Positions 35,692 through 43,519 of a stretch of 64,000 bases of DNA are shown here, one piece after another. The stretch's first letter is position 1; the number at the start of each line of letters is the position of its first letter. The notes below the pieces were generated by a model, which had not been told where the DNA came from, made no database searches, and was given only the letters and a program-made list of their open reading frames with translations. The position numbers and the translations under genes are program-made. The stretch comes from Anabaena sp. WA102 (lineage in GTDB: Bacteria > Cyanobacteriota > Cyanobacteriia > Cyanobacteriales > Nostocaceae): assembly GCF_001277295.1 (NCBI RefSeq), contig NZ_CP011456.1:3972001-4036000 (forward strand), in the 5' to 3' direction.

Positions 35692-37200
35692 ATGCGGTCT
35701 ACTAATATAGAGTTGGATTTATCTGATCCTTGTATTTTGCTTACCACATTACAAGAACTTCGTCAATCTGTTGATGAGGAAGGAAAAGAAATATTTCAAA
35801 GATGGAAAAAGCAAATTCACCGACAATCTTTTATTAATAGTAGTCTCAATCTTGCCTATTATTTGGCACTAAGAAGACACGATTTACGCGAACTGCAAGC
35901 GGCTTTAATGCCTTGGGGTTTGTCCTCATTGGGGAGGATAGAAGCTAAGGTTTTACCGACTTTAGATGCGGTGATTGCCACATTACAGGCAGTTTGTGGC
36001 ACAGATAAGGATTCTATGATTATACATCCACCTTTGGACGCATTTTTTGAAGGCGATCGCCTACTTCAACAAAATACCGAAGATTTATTTGGTAACACCC
36101 TTGATAACCGTCGCGTCAGAATCATGGTAACGTTACCCAATGCAGCCGCTACCAATTACGAATTCCTGCGGGATATCATTGGGCAAGGGACAAACTGTGT
36201 GAGAATTAATTGCGCCCATGATACCCCCGTTGAATGGTTAGCAATGATTAACAATGTCAAACAAGCAGAATTAGAATTAGGATCTGCCTGTAAAATTCTC
36301 ATGGATTTAAGTGGTCCAAAAACTAGAATTAAATTTGTCCTTACCCCCAGTCCCAAACAACGAATATTTAAAGGTGAATCTCTTCTCCTTACCCATGAGT
36401 TACCCACGACTATTAATTCTGAATTTTTTCAAGTTACTTGCACAATTCCCGAAGTATTAACAGAACTGAAAATTGGCACATTAGTTTGGATTGATGATGG
36501 GCGCATTGGTGCTTATGTCGAGTCAATTACATCCGAGGGAGTATGGTTAAAAATCACCCATGCCCGTCTCAAAGGTGAAAAACTATTACCAGAAAAAGGC
36601 ATCAATTTTCCTGACACTGACTTACATTTGAGTTCTTTAACAACAAAAGATCAACAAGATTTAGATTTTATCACCACCCATGCCAATCAAGTTGATATTA
36701 TCGGTTATTCCTATGTGCAAACACCCGCAGATATTCAACTTTTGCAACAAGAATTAGCGACAAGATTACCAGAAAATTCTCCCACACCTGCCATAGTTGC
36801 CAAAATAGAAACACCCTTAGCAGTGAGTAATTTGCCAGAATTAATTATTCAAGCCGCCGGGAAACAACCCTTTGGAATTATGATTGCCAGAGGAGATTTG
36901 GCGCTGGAAATTGGTTATCAACGGCTGGCAGAAATTCAAGAAGAAATACTATGGTTATGTGAAGCTGCCCATATCCCGGTAATTTGGGCAACTCAGGTCT
37001 TAGAAAATCTTGTTAAACACGGAATGCCGTCACGGGCAGAAATTACTGATGCTGCCATGTCAGAACGGGCAGAATGTGTCATGCTCAATAAGGGTGATTA
37101 TATTATTGAAGCCGTAGGCATCTTAGATGATGTCCTCACGAGAATGCAAGCCCATCAAGTCAAAAAAACACCTCAGTTACGGGCTTTACATTCTTGGTAA
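35692..37200 (+). CDS. Atypical pyruvate kinase
   Basis: A 502-aa protein. After an unusual helical N-terminal extension of about 140 residues, pyruvate-kinase blocks appear: RRVRIMVTLPNAAATNYEFL, CVRINCAHD (canonical RLNFSHG altered), KILMDLSGPKTRI, AIVAKIETPLAVSNLPELI with the catalytic Lys, GIMIARGDLALEIG, PVIWATQVLENL and MPSRAEITDAAMS. The C-terminal allosteric domain of normal pyruvate kinase is missing. It would convert PEP and ADP to pyruvate and ATP, opposite to PpsA next door, unless the altered residues make it a regulator. Its stop codon TAA is part of the adjacent miniature element. Confidence 0.8.
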   Translation: MRSTNIELDLSDPCILLTTLQELRQSVDEEGKEIFQRWKKQIHRQSFINSSLNLAYYLALRRHDLRELQAALMPWGLSSLGRIEAKVLPTLDAVIATLQAVCGTDKDSMIIHPPLDAFFEGDRLLQQNTEDLFGNTLDNRRVRIMVTLPNAAATNYEFLRDIIGQGTNCVRINCAHDTPVEWLAMINNVKQAELELGSACKILMDLSGPKTRIKFVLTPSPKQRIFKGESLLLTHELPTTINSEFFQVTCTIPEVLTELKIGTLVWIDDGRIGAYVESITSEGVWLKITHARLKGEKLLPEKGINFPDTDLHLSSLTTKDQQDLDFITTHANQVDIIGYSYVQTPADIQLLQQELATRLPENSPTPAIVAKIETPLAVSNLPELIIQAAGKQPFGIMIARGDLALEIGYQRLAEIQEEILWLCEAAHIPVIWATQVLENLVKHGMPSRAEITDAAMSERAECVMLNKGDYIIEAVGILDDVLTRMQAHQVKKTPQLRALHSW

Positions 37201-37325
37201 GGGACTTCCAAATAAAAAAATACTCAACCACCTAACGCAAAAATCTCTCAAACCCTTATTCCTCTGTGTCCTCTGCGCCTCTGTGGTTCGTTAATCAGGA
37301 TAATTTATTTCTTGGAAGTCCCTAA
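37198..37325. mobile_element. 128-bp GGGACTTCC-family element
   Basis: TAAGGGACTTCCAAATAAAA at the left and CTTGGAAGTCCCTAA at the right are inverted repeats. The left TAA is the stop codon of the pyruvate-kinase-like gene. The right end abuts a TAAGTAGG-family element (from 37323), so two element families are joined head to tail. Confidence 0.8.
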
Positions 37326-37507
37326 GTAGGTTGGCGTTGAAAATTGTGGTTATGGCAAGAGGCAAGAGGCAAGAGGCAAGAGGCAAGAGGCAAGAGGCAG
37401 AGGCAAGAGGCAAGAGGCAAGAGGCAAGAGGCAAGAGGCAAGAGGCAAGAGTAAAGAAGTTTTCAGCGATTTTACGTTTTTTTACACAGTTTGATTTTAT
37501 TGTGTAT
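37323..37507 (-). mobile_element. TAAGTAGG-family element with an expanded heptamer array
   Basis: Starts TAAGTAGGTTGGCGTTGAAA and contains GGCAAGA repeats from 37354 to 37451 (about 14 units, one imperfect), then TTTTACGT...CACAGTTTGATTTTATTGTG, the conserved other half. The distal terminal repeat is eroded. The normal 130-bp copies have only about three units here, so the array has expanded. Confidence 0.8.
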
Positions 37508-37646
37508 TCTGACTCCTGACTCCTGACTCCTAGCCCTCACAGACAACTTTTTCAGCAAACCCTACTTACTTTATTACCATTTTTTCTATAATCGCCAATA
37601 AAGGTGTAGAATAGAGAATGCTGTCTTTCATTAGATTAGGGAATTC

Positions 37647-37949
37647 ATGGCGAAGAAGAGTATGATTGAGCGCGAGAAGAAACGCGCCAAAATGGTAGCT
37701 AAGTATGCTGAAAAGCGAGAAGCACTATTAGAAGAGTTTAGAACAGCAGAATCTCCGTTGCTGAAGTTAGAAGTTCACCGTAAAATTCAACAACTACCCC
37801 GTAACAGTGCGCCTACTCGTAAGCACAACCGTTGCTGGTTAACTGGTCGTCCTAGAGGCGTTTACCGTGATTTCGGCTTGTCTCGGAACGTACTCCGGGA
37901 ATGGGCCCACGAAGGTCTTTTACCTGGTGTTGTTAAGTCTAGCTGGTAG
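37647..37949 (+). CDS. rpsN: 30S ribosomal protein S14
   Basis: A 100-aa protein, MAKKSMIEREKKRAKMVAKY onward, ending in TRKHNRCWLTGRPRGVYRDF and GLSRNVLREWAHEGLLPGVVKSSW. This is the long, zinc-free (C-minus) S14 form, part of the 30S head near the A site. As usual in cyanobacteria it stands apart from the main ribosomal operon. It is surrounded on both sides by heptamer arrays. Confidence 0.97.
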   Translation: MAKKSMIEREKKRAKMVAKYAEKREALLEEFRTAESPLLKLEVHRKIQQLPRNSAPTRKHNRCWLTGRPRGVYRDFGLSRNVLREWAHEGLLPGVVKSSW

Positions 37950-37982
37950 AGTTAGTTGTCAATGGTCAGTGGTCAGTAGAAG

Positions 37983-38171
37983 GAGGCAAGAGGCAAGAGG
38001 CAAGAGGCAAGAGGCAAGAGGCAAGAGGCAAGAGGCAAGAGGCAAGAGGCAAGAGGCAAGAGAAATATCAATATCCCCCTGTTCCCTGTTCCCTGTTCCC
38101 TGTTCCCTGTTCCCTGTTCCCTATTACCAATGACCAATGACCAATGACCAATGACCAATGACCAATGACCA
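37983..38171. repeat. Three adjacent heptamer arrays (GGCAAGA, TGTTCCC, CCAATGA)
   Basis: GGCAAGA repeats about 11 times (37984-38062), then TGTTCCC about 6 times (38080-38122), then CCAATGA about 6-7 times (38126-38171). All units are exactly seven bases but unrelated in sequence. They fill the rpsN downstream gap. Confidence 0.9.
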
Positions 38172-38176
38172 AGTTA

Positions 38177-38506
38177 TTATTGTCCACAACAATAATCAAT
38201 TCCCAGGCTATCTAAGAGTAGATCGCTAACGGCGTTGGCGATCGCAAACTCTCCAAAAAAACTTTTAGAAAAATCAAATGATTGCATCTCTGTAACAATG
38301 GCAATTACCAGAGAACCTAAATCATTTTCTCCCTCCATGCGTTGTCTCACAAAAATCTGTGATGCCCGCTGGGCAATATTTTGATTGATTGCTTCAGGAA
38401 TAAACTCTTCATCAAGCCAATGTAACAGGTTTTGTTGTAACCATTCACCTTCTTGCTGGGGATTTTCCGAAGGAGGTAAGGTAATAGATGGAACTACTGA
38501 AGTCAT
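38177..38506 (-). CDS. Conserved cyanobacterial protein, unknown function
   Basis: A 109-aa acidic protein: EGEWLQQNLLHWLDEEFIPE, INQNIAQRASQIFVRQRMEG, ENDLGSLVIAIVTEMQSFDF and FAIANAVSDLLLDSLGI. It looks fully helical and has no signal or membrane segment. I do not recognise a characterised relative, but the composition is that of a real gene. It is divergent from aat, with only 53 bp between. Confidence 0.65.
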   Translation of the reverse strand: MTSVVPSITLPPSENPQQEGEWLQQNLLHWLDEEFIPEAINQNIAQRASQIFVRQRMEGENDLGSLVIAIVTEMQSFDFSKSFFGEFAIANAVSDLLLDSLGIDYCCGQ

Positions 38507-38559
38507 TTTTGTATATTTTATATAGAATTTGTTTGCTAGGGTAATCTTAGAAGAAGATA

Positions 38560-39135
38560 ATGGAATATGATGTTGCTGCTATTGTTCGGGGTTATGCTCA
38601 AGGTTATTTTCTCATGTCTGATGAAAGTAATAACCTGGGATGGTATGGAAGTAAGGAACGGACTCTAATCCCTTTGGATGAACGCTTTCGCTATCCTAAG
38701 TCATTACAGCGCGTCATTAACCAAGAAAGGTTTACAGTCGCCATTAACCGGGACTTTTTAGGAGTGGTTGCTGGCTGTGCTAACCGGGACACAACTTGGA
38801 TTTCTCTAGAATTAGTCAAGATTTATGAGTTACTTTACCAAAATGGTTACGCTTATAGTTTTGAAACTTGGTTTGATGATAAATTAGCTGGGGGAATTTT
38901 GGGAATTGTCATTGGTGGTGCTTTTATTGGTGAATCCATGTTTTTCAACATTTCCGAAGGTTCTAAAGTAGCAATGGTGAAGTTAGTGGAAAGATTGCGT
39001 CAACGGAAATTTAGAATATTTGACGCACAAATGATGAATCCTCATTTAGCTAGATTTGGCGCTTATCATATTAGTAGTGAAGAATATGCAGTTTTACTTA
39101 AACAAGCTGTATCAAGTTCTTGTAACTTAATTTAA
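38560..39135 (+). CDS. aat: Leucyl/phenylalanyl-tRNA--protein transferase
   Basis: A 191-aa protein of the Aat family, which adds Leu or Phe from tRNA to N-terminal Arg/Lys of proteins to mark them for ClpAP/ClpS degradation (N-degron pathway). Motifs: YAQGYFLMSDE, LGWYGSKERTLIPLD, RFRYPKSL, FVAINRDF-like FTVAINRDFLGVVAGCA, TWISLELVKIYELLYQNGYAYSFE, GGAFIGESMFFNISEGSKVAM and IFDAQMMNPHLARFGA. Length fits the short cyanobacterial form. Confidence 0.92.
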   Translation: MEYDVAAIVRGYAQGYFLMSDESNNLGWYGSKERTLIPLDERFRYPKSLQRVINQERFTVAINRDFLGVVAGCANRDTTWISLELVKIYELLYQNGYAYSFETWFDDKLAGGILGIVIGGAFIGESMFFNISEGSKVAMVKLVERLRQRKFRIFDAQMMNPHLARFGAYHISSEEYAVLLKQAVSSSCNLI

Positions 39136-39485
39136 GGAGTCAGGAGGTAGGGGCGCAGGGCCTGCGCCCAGTCAGGAGTTTGAACAAAAAAAATTCATAA
39201 GGATTGCTATGTATAAGAAATGAAACATATAGCAATAATATTTGATTTATGAAAAGATACGTAGGGTGCGTCAGATATTACAAATCTGTTTATTGATACA
39301 ATTTATGCAGTCTGACGCACCCTACAATACCTAATTTTTTTCAAGAATCAAATATGAGTTCTATATTTTTGAATATTATGGCAAAATATTCTCTGTTCCC
39401 TGTTCCCTGTTCCCTGTTCCCTTTTTTTTTGAGATAATTATAGTTTTTAAACTTTTGAGATTTTTGTCAATCATCGGGGAGTCAA
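39136..39485. other. Intergenic region with palindromic repeats
   Basis: Holds the palindrome GGGCGCAGGGCCTGCGCCC (39151-39169; also at 46942 and 48078), a 15-bp inverted repeat GTAGGGTGCGTCAGA (39261-39275) with TCTGACGCACCCTAC (39311-39325), and TGTTCCC heptamers at about 39399-39421. There is no gene. The glycosyltransferase promoter should lie near 39420-39470. Confidence 0.7.
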
Positions 39486-40673
39486 ATGAAGATATTAGTG
39501 CTGAGTTGGGAATTTCCACCGAGGATAGTTGGGGGAATTGCTCGTCACGTTGCTGAGTTGTACCCGGAACTAATCAAGCTAGGTCATGATATCCACCTAA
39601 TCACGCCAGAATTCGGTCCAGCATCCTTGTATGAGGTGGTTGAAGGAATTCATATCCATCGTGTCCCAGTACCTGCTAGTAACGATTTTTTCCACTGGGT
39701 GGTAAACTTAAATGAGAGCATGGGAAAACATGGTGGTCAGTTGTTGACCGACAAAGGTCCATTTGATCTGATTCATGCCCATGATTGGTTAGTTGGAGAT
39801 GCAGCGATCGCTCTCAAGCATACCTTTAAAATTCCCCTCATTGCCACAATTCACGCCACCGAACATGGACGCTATAACGGCATTCATAATGATACCCAAC
39901 GCTATATTCATGATAAAGAATATGCACTAGCTCACAATGCTTGGCGAGTCATTGTTTGTAGTGAATATATGCGTCAGCAAATGATCCAAACACTACATAT
40001 TACTAATGATAAAATTGACGTAATCTATAATGGCATCCGTCCAGAAAAGAAAATACATCATCAAGATTTTCATGCTCAAGATTTTCGGCGACGATTTGCC
40101 GCAGATTATGAAAAAATTGTGTATTATCTTGGTCGCATGACCTATGAAAAAGGCGTACCCATATTACTTAATGCCGCCCCCAAGGTACTATGGGAAATGG
40201 AAGGTAATGTTAAATTTGTTATCGTCGGTGGTGGTAATACTGACCATCTTAAACGTCAAGCTTGGGATTTGGGAATTTGGCATAAGTGTTACTTTACTGG
40301 GTTTCTGACTGATGAATACTTAGATAAATTTCAAACAATTGCCGACTGTGCAGTTTTTCCCAGTCTTTATGAACCCTTTGGTATAGTTGCCTTAGAAAGT
40401 TTTGCCTCTCGCGTACCAGTCATAGTTTCCGATACTGGTGGTTTACCGGAAGTAGTTCAACACGCAAAAACGGGAATTACCACTTGGGTAAATAACTCGG
40501 ACTCTGTAGCTTGGGGAATATTAGAAGTTTTGAAAAACCCAGATTATTGTCAATGGTTGGTAAATAACGCTTATGCAGATTTAGAAAAAAGATTTAGCTG
40601 GACAAAATTAGGTAAGCAAACAGAAATGGTTTATAAAAGAGTAGTGCAAGAACGAGCAGAAATTGTCTGGTAA
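39486..40673 (+). CDS. Glycosyltransferase family 4 protein (glycogen-synthase-like)
   Basis: A 395-aa GT-B glycosyltransferase. The N-terminal LSWEFPPRIVGGIARHVAEL is the GGI/GGL donor-acceptor loop; HAHDWLVGDAA, ATIHATEHGR and VICSEYMR-like VIVCSEYMRQQM follow. The C-terminal Rossmann domain has YLGRMTYEKGVPILLNA, and the EPFGIVALESFA motif carries the E-x7-E pattern that binds the nucleotide sugar. It probably transfers glucose or another hexose to a polysaccharide in the cytosol; the acceptor is unknown. The next gene encodes a cyanophycinase-like protein. Confidence 0.88.
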   Translation: MKILVLSWEFPPRIVGGIARHVAELYPELIKLGHDIHLITPEFGPASLYEVVEGIHIHRVPVPASNDFFHWVVNLNESMGKHGGQLLTDKGPFDLIHAHDWLVGDAAIALKHTFKIPLIATIHATEHGRYNGIHNDTQRYIHDKEYALAHNAWRVIVCSEYMRQQMIQTLHITNDKIDVIYNGIRPEKKIHHQDFHAQDFRRRFAADYEKIVYYLGRMTYEKGVPILLNAAPKVLWEMEGNVKFVIVGGGNTDHLKRQAWDLGIWHKCYFTGFLTDEYLDKFQTIADCAVFPSLYEPFGIVALESFASRVPVIVSDTGGLPEVVQHAKTGITTWVNNSDSVAWGILEVLKNPDYCQWLVNNAYADLEKRFSWTKLGKQTEMVYKRVVQERAEIVW

Positions 40674-40798
40674 CGAGAATCAAAGATTACGCTGATAATT
40701 TGCCATAAAAAAACACTACAAACCCTGTACGCTAGGAATTTAGCCTTGGACAATGCGAAAGTTAGAAATGATTGCTGTTTGCTTGACAAGATTTTAAT

Positions 40799-41845
40799 AT
40801 GATAAAGGCATTCCTAAATACATCCAAGCGTTTGCATAATGCAAAAAACAGCTTATTGAAGATGATAAATCGTATCCTAGATCGTTTAACAGCCAAGTTA
40901 AAACGGTTCTTTGAGGATATCATCGCCGATAGTCAGACTCCCACCGCCAAACCAGCTTATAAACTCCCTAAATTAGCTGGTCCTGTTCATAACTTAGGTG
41001 GAGGTGGTCCTGATGTTGATGACGCTATCCAATGGATGATTAATCAAGTCAGGGGTGGTAGTTACAGCGACAATAAAGTTAATGTTTTAGTCATTCGGGC
41101 TGCTGGTAATGATGATTACAATCAGTTAATTTATCCCATGAGAGGTGTCAAATATGTAGAAACTCTCATCATTCGTAATCGTCAAGAAGCGAACAGAACC
41201 GATATTTTTGATAAAGTCAGAAATGCTGGCGTAATTTTCTTTGCGGGTGGTGATCAATGTGAATATATTCGCCACTGGAAAAACACTAAATTAGAAGTTG
41301 CTATCAAGTCAGTTTACGATAAAGGCGGTGCGATTGGGGGTACAAGTGCCGGGGCGATGATTCAAAGTGAATATGTTTATGATTCCTGTGCTTGTGAAGA
41401 TAGTATTGAAACTCATGAAGCCCTTGATGATCCTTACGGGAATATTACCTTTACCTATAATTTTTTCCAGTGGAAATATTTGCGCGGAACTATCATTGAT
41501 ACCCACTTTGATGAACGCAAAAGAATGGGAAGAATTATGGTTTTTATTGCCCGACAAATTCAAGATGGTGTATCTTCAAAAGCGTTAGGGATAGCAATTA
41601 GTGAACAAACATCTTTACTAGTTGATAAATATGGTATTGCTAAAGTTGTGGGTAAAGGTTCAGCCTATTTTGTCTTAGGAGATCATCTCCCAGAAATTTG
41701 TGAAAAGGGGACTCCTCTCACCTATCACGACTACAAAATCTGGCGAGTTCCTAGAGGTGATACTTTCGACTTAAATAAATTACCCTCACGGGGTTATTAT
41801 CTCAGAAGTGTGAAGCGGGGAAGGTTTGATTCCGATCCTTATTAA
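40799..41845 (+). CDS. Cyanophycinase-like peptidase (family S51)
   Basis: A 348-aa protein with a 60-residue basic N-terminal extension followed by an S51 domain: VHNLGGGGPDVDDAI, VNVLVIRAAGNDDYN, VIFFAGGDQCEYIRHW (residues about 145-160), GGAIGGTSAGAMIQSEYVY with the nucleophile Ser183, and IDTHFDERKRMGR. S51 enzymes include cyanophycinase, which releases Asp-Arg dipeptides from cyanophycin. The amino-terminal extension and the DSCACEDSIETHEALDD insert differ from classical CphB, so the substrate is uncertain. Confidence 0.82.
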   Translation: MIKAFLNTSKRLHNAKNSLLKMINRILDRLTAKLKRFFEDIIADSQTPTAKPAYKLPKLAGPVHNLGGGGPDVDDAIQWMINQVRGGSYSDNKVNVLVIRAAGNDDYNQLIYPMRGVKYVETLIIRNRQEANRTDIFDKVRNAGVIFFAGGDQCEYIRHWKNTKLEVAIKSVYDKGGAIGGTSAGAMIQSEYVYDSCACEDSIETHEALDDPYGNITFTYNFFQWKYLRGTIIDTHFDERKRMGRIMVFIARQIQDGVSSKALGIAISEQTSLLVDKYGIAKVVGKGSAYFVLGDHLPEICEKGTPLTYHDYKIWRVPRGDTFDLNKLPSRGYYLRSVKRGRFDSDPY

Positions 41846-41890
41846 TACCATTTCTCTACACAAATCTACCTCATAAGCCCACTCATGTAG

Positions 41891-41942
41891 TTCGTAGTGA
41901 GGGCTTCAGCCCTCAAATTTGGACTAAAGTCCTCACTACAAA
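41891..41942. repeat. Imperfect hairpin repeat (GTAGTGAGGGCTT family)
   Basis: GTAGTGAGGGCTTCAGCCCT is followed by GGACTAAAGTCCTCACTAC; the outer arms and inner dyads form a nested hairpin. It lies downstream of the cyanophycinase-like gene and could act as a transcript end, but lacks a clean T tract. Confidence 0.55.
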
Positions 41943-41988
41943 CTTTGGCTTTGTAATTATTGGTGTGTCATAATTTCTAGTGTATTTG

Positions 41989-42112
41989 CTATTGTGGCAA
42001 CCAATTTTCATCTAAAATTAATTCTAAAGCATAAACATATTCTTCGGGAAATGTAGAAATTATCAATCCTGTTTGTTTAGCTGCTTGACGACGGGCTTTT
42101 TCATAGCTTTCT
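41989..42112 (-). pseudogene. C-terminal fragment of a DUF29 protein
   Basis: On the minus strand the frame SESYEKARRQAAKQTGL, then STFPEEYVYALELILDENWL and PQ-stop matches the end of DUF29 proteins. No upstream coding part remains; the HigBA-type genes lie immediately upstream. Confidence 0.5.
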
Positions 42113-42124
42113 GATAATCAATAA

Positions 42125-42421
42125 TCAGTGAGTCATTTCATTTAAAGCTATATTAATTATTTCTTCACTAACTCCATGATGTTTTAAATTTTCAATAAAA
42201 GTAGAAACTCCTTGATTACGACTTTCTAAATAATATAATATGGCTGCGATAGGAGATGGAGGATCAATAGGATAATTTTGTTGTTCATAAACTTCTACTA
42301 AAGTCGTTAAAATATCTAATTTTTCATATTCTGGTGTATCAGGTTCAGCGTTAAAAATTTGTTCGATTTCTTTTAATGCCTGTTGATAATCTGATTCTGT
42401 TCTAATGGGTTTTAAGTTCAT
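42125..42421 (-). CDS. HigA-like antitoxin, diverged C-terminus
   Basis: A 98-aa protein. MNLKPIRTESDYQQALKEIE and YEKLDILTTLVEVYEQQNYP with IDPPSPIAAI are typical of HigA antitoxins, but the C-terminal half (YYLESRNQGVSTFIENLKHH onward) is diverged from the usual XRE helix-turn-helix. It lies 14 nt behind the HigB-type frame, in the normal toxin-first order. It may be a functional antitoxin with weak DNA binding. Confidence 0.72.
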   Translation of the reverse strand: MNLKPIRTESDYQQALKEIEQIFNAEPDTPEYEKLDILTTLVEVYEQQNYPIDPPSPIAAILYYLESRNQGVSTFIENLKHHGVSEEIINIALNEMTH

Positions 42422-42435
42422 AATATCAAACCTCC

Positions 42436-42987
42436 TTAAACAATAGTAGCATCTATTTTGTCATATTCTTGATGAGTACCAATAAAGCGAATAAAAATAA
42501 TGCCAATTTCATAACGAATATGGATAATTAAACGATAATTATTACCTTTAATATTAAAAACTACTCGGTTATTGGCAATAATACTGACATTAGCATAAAC
42601 TTCTTTAATATCTGATGGAATTTGCCAATTTGCACGGGAAGCATCATCAAACCATGCTTTTAAAGGCTGTTCTATATCAGGATGTTTTTGCCAATATTCT
42701 CTTAGGGTACTCCGAGCAATAATTCTCATTGTTATAATTTTTATTAAACTGAATTGTTGTTTTAGACTTGACAGGTTTTCAGGATCTAATTCTTGAGTTT
42801 TACCTGCTTGATCTTCTGCTAATGCTGCTGTTGCAAGTTTGGCAAGTACATCATGAGATTTAGCAAATGCTTGATCCCAACGAGTTTCATCTTCTATTTC
42901 TTCGAGGATGAGTAAAGCAATTCTATCTTGTTCGGTTTCAGGAAGTTGCTTTATTTGTGCAATGGCTTTTTCTAGTAATTGAGTCAT
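42436..42987 (-). CDS. HigB-type toxin fused in frame to an unrelated antitoxin
   Basis: One 183-codon frame with two parts. Residues 1-72 (MTQLLEKAIAQIKQLPETEQ to KTQELDPENL) look like the antitoxins normally paired with ParE/RelE toxins. Residues 87-183 (MRIIARSTLREYWQKHPDIE to EYDKIDATIV) form a complete HigB mRNA interferase with NWQIPSDIKEVYANVSI and NRVVFNIKGNNYRLIIHI. The linker looks like translated leader DNA. HigB could also start alone at ATG 42729 (97 aa). Either a deletion fused two modules or the fusion is only formal. Confidence 0.78.
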   Translation of the reverse strand: MTQLLEKAIAQIKQLPETEQDRIALLILEEIEDETRWDQAFAKSHDVLAKLATAALAEDQAGKTQELDPENLSSLKQQFSLIKIITMRIIARSTLREYWQKHPDIEQPLKAWFDDASRANWQIPSDIKEVYANVSIIANNRVVFNIKGNNYRLIIHIRYEIGIIFIRFIGTHQEYDKIDATIV

Positions 42988-43020
42988 AGTTTTTACTGTT
43001 AATCATTATCTATTGTAGTA

Positions 43021-43085
43021 GATATGAGACAGCCAGGGAATAAATTCCCTGTCTAAAAGCAAAAGTCGGTTTTAACCGACTAATA
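43021..43085. repeat. Double-hairpin repeat
   Basis: CAGGGAATAAATTCCCTG and AGTCGGTTTTAACCGACT form two consecutive near-perfect hairpins. The same type (GGGAATTCATTCCC) appears near 58793. Followed by CTCTGCGCCTCTGCGTGAG, a dispersed repeat also seen at 8895 and 28210. Confidence 0.65.
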
Positions 43086-43131
43086 ATTATCTCTTCCTCT
43101 TTGCGTCTCTGCGCCTCTGCGTGAGAAAACT

Positions 43132-43407
43132 CTAAAAATCCTCATCATCAACAAAAAACTCTGCATCTTCATCTATTCTAGATTGAGACTCTCCCAACCC
43201 CCAGAGAGGCTGCAAAACTGCTGTACCTAATAAACCGACAGCCACACTAAAAGCTAACATTAACCCAAAGGGAATTTGTATGGATTGAAAGACCAAAAAC
43301 CGTAAAGATACAGGAGTAGCATTTTGGACAGAAATTAGAGCGATCGCCACTACCCAAACAGCTATAATTACTAATATGAAAAAATTTGCCAAAATTTTGA
43401 ATATCAT
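43132..43407 (-). CDS. LapA-domain (DUF1049) membrane protein
   Basis: The open frame extends to 43452, but I place the start at ATG 43407 (MIFKILANFFILVIIAVWVV), giving 91 aa with two transmembrane helices: residues about 3-26 and 40-65 (IPFGLMLAFSVAVGLLGTAV). Between them is the conserved QNATPVSLRFL motif of the LapA/DUF1049 family. The C-terminus is acidic (DEDAEFFVDDEDF). Function in cyanobacteria is unknown. Confidence 0.75.
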   Translation of the reverse strand: MIFKILANFFILVIIAVWVVAIALISVQNATPVSLRFLVFQSIQIPFGLMLAFSVAVGLLGTAVLQPLWGLGESQSRIDEDAEFFVDDEDF

Positions 43408-43519
43408 AACTGGAAAAATCTTTCCGTGATAGCGCAGCGTAACGTAAGTCATGGGTTAGGAGTCAGGAGTCAGGAGGAAGAAGAAAAAAATTTTTCCCCA
43501 AACAACTGACAACTGACAA

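Noticed and set aside
37331..37519. ORF made of repeated Arg-Gln-Glu-Ala-Arg-Gly-Lys units
   Set aside because: It is a translation of the GGCAAGA heptamer array, not a protein.
37867..38133. Plus- and minus-strand ORFs across the rpsN downstream arrays
   Set aside because: Both are read-throughs of tandem heptamers and overlap rpsN.
37323..38171. CRISPR array
   Set aside because: Units are only seven bases and contiguous, without spacers; no cas genes are in the window.
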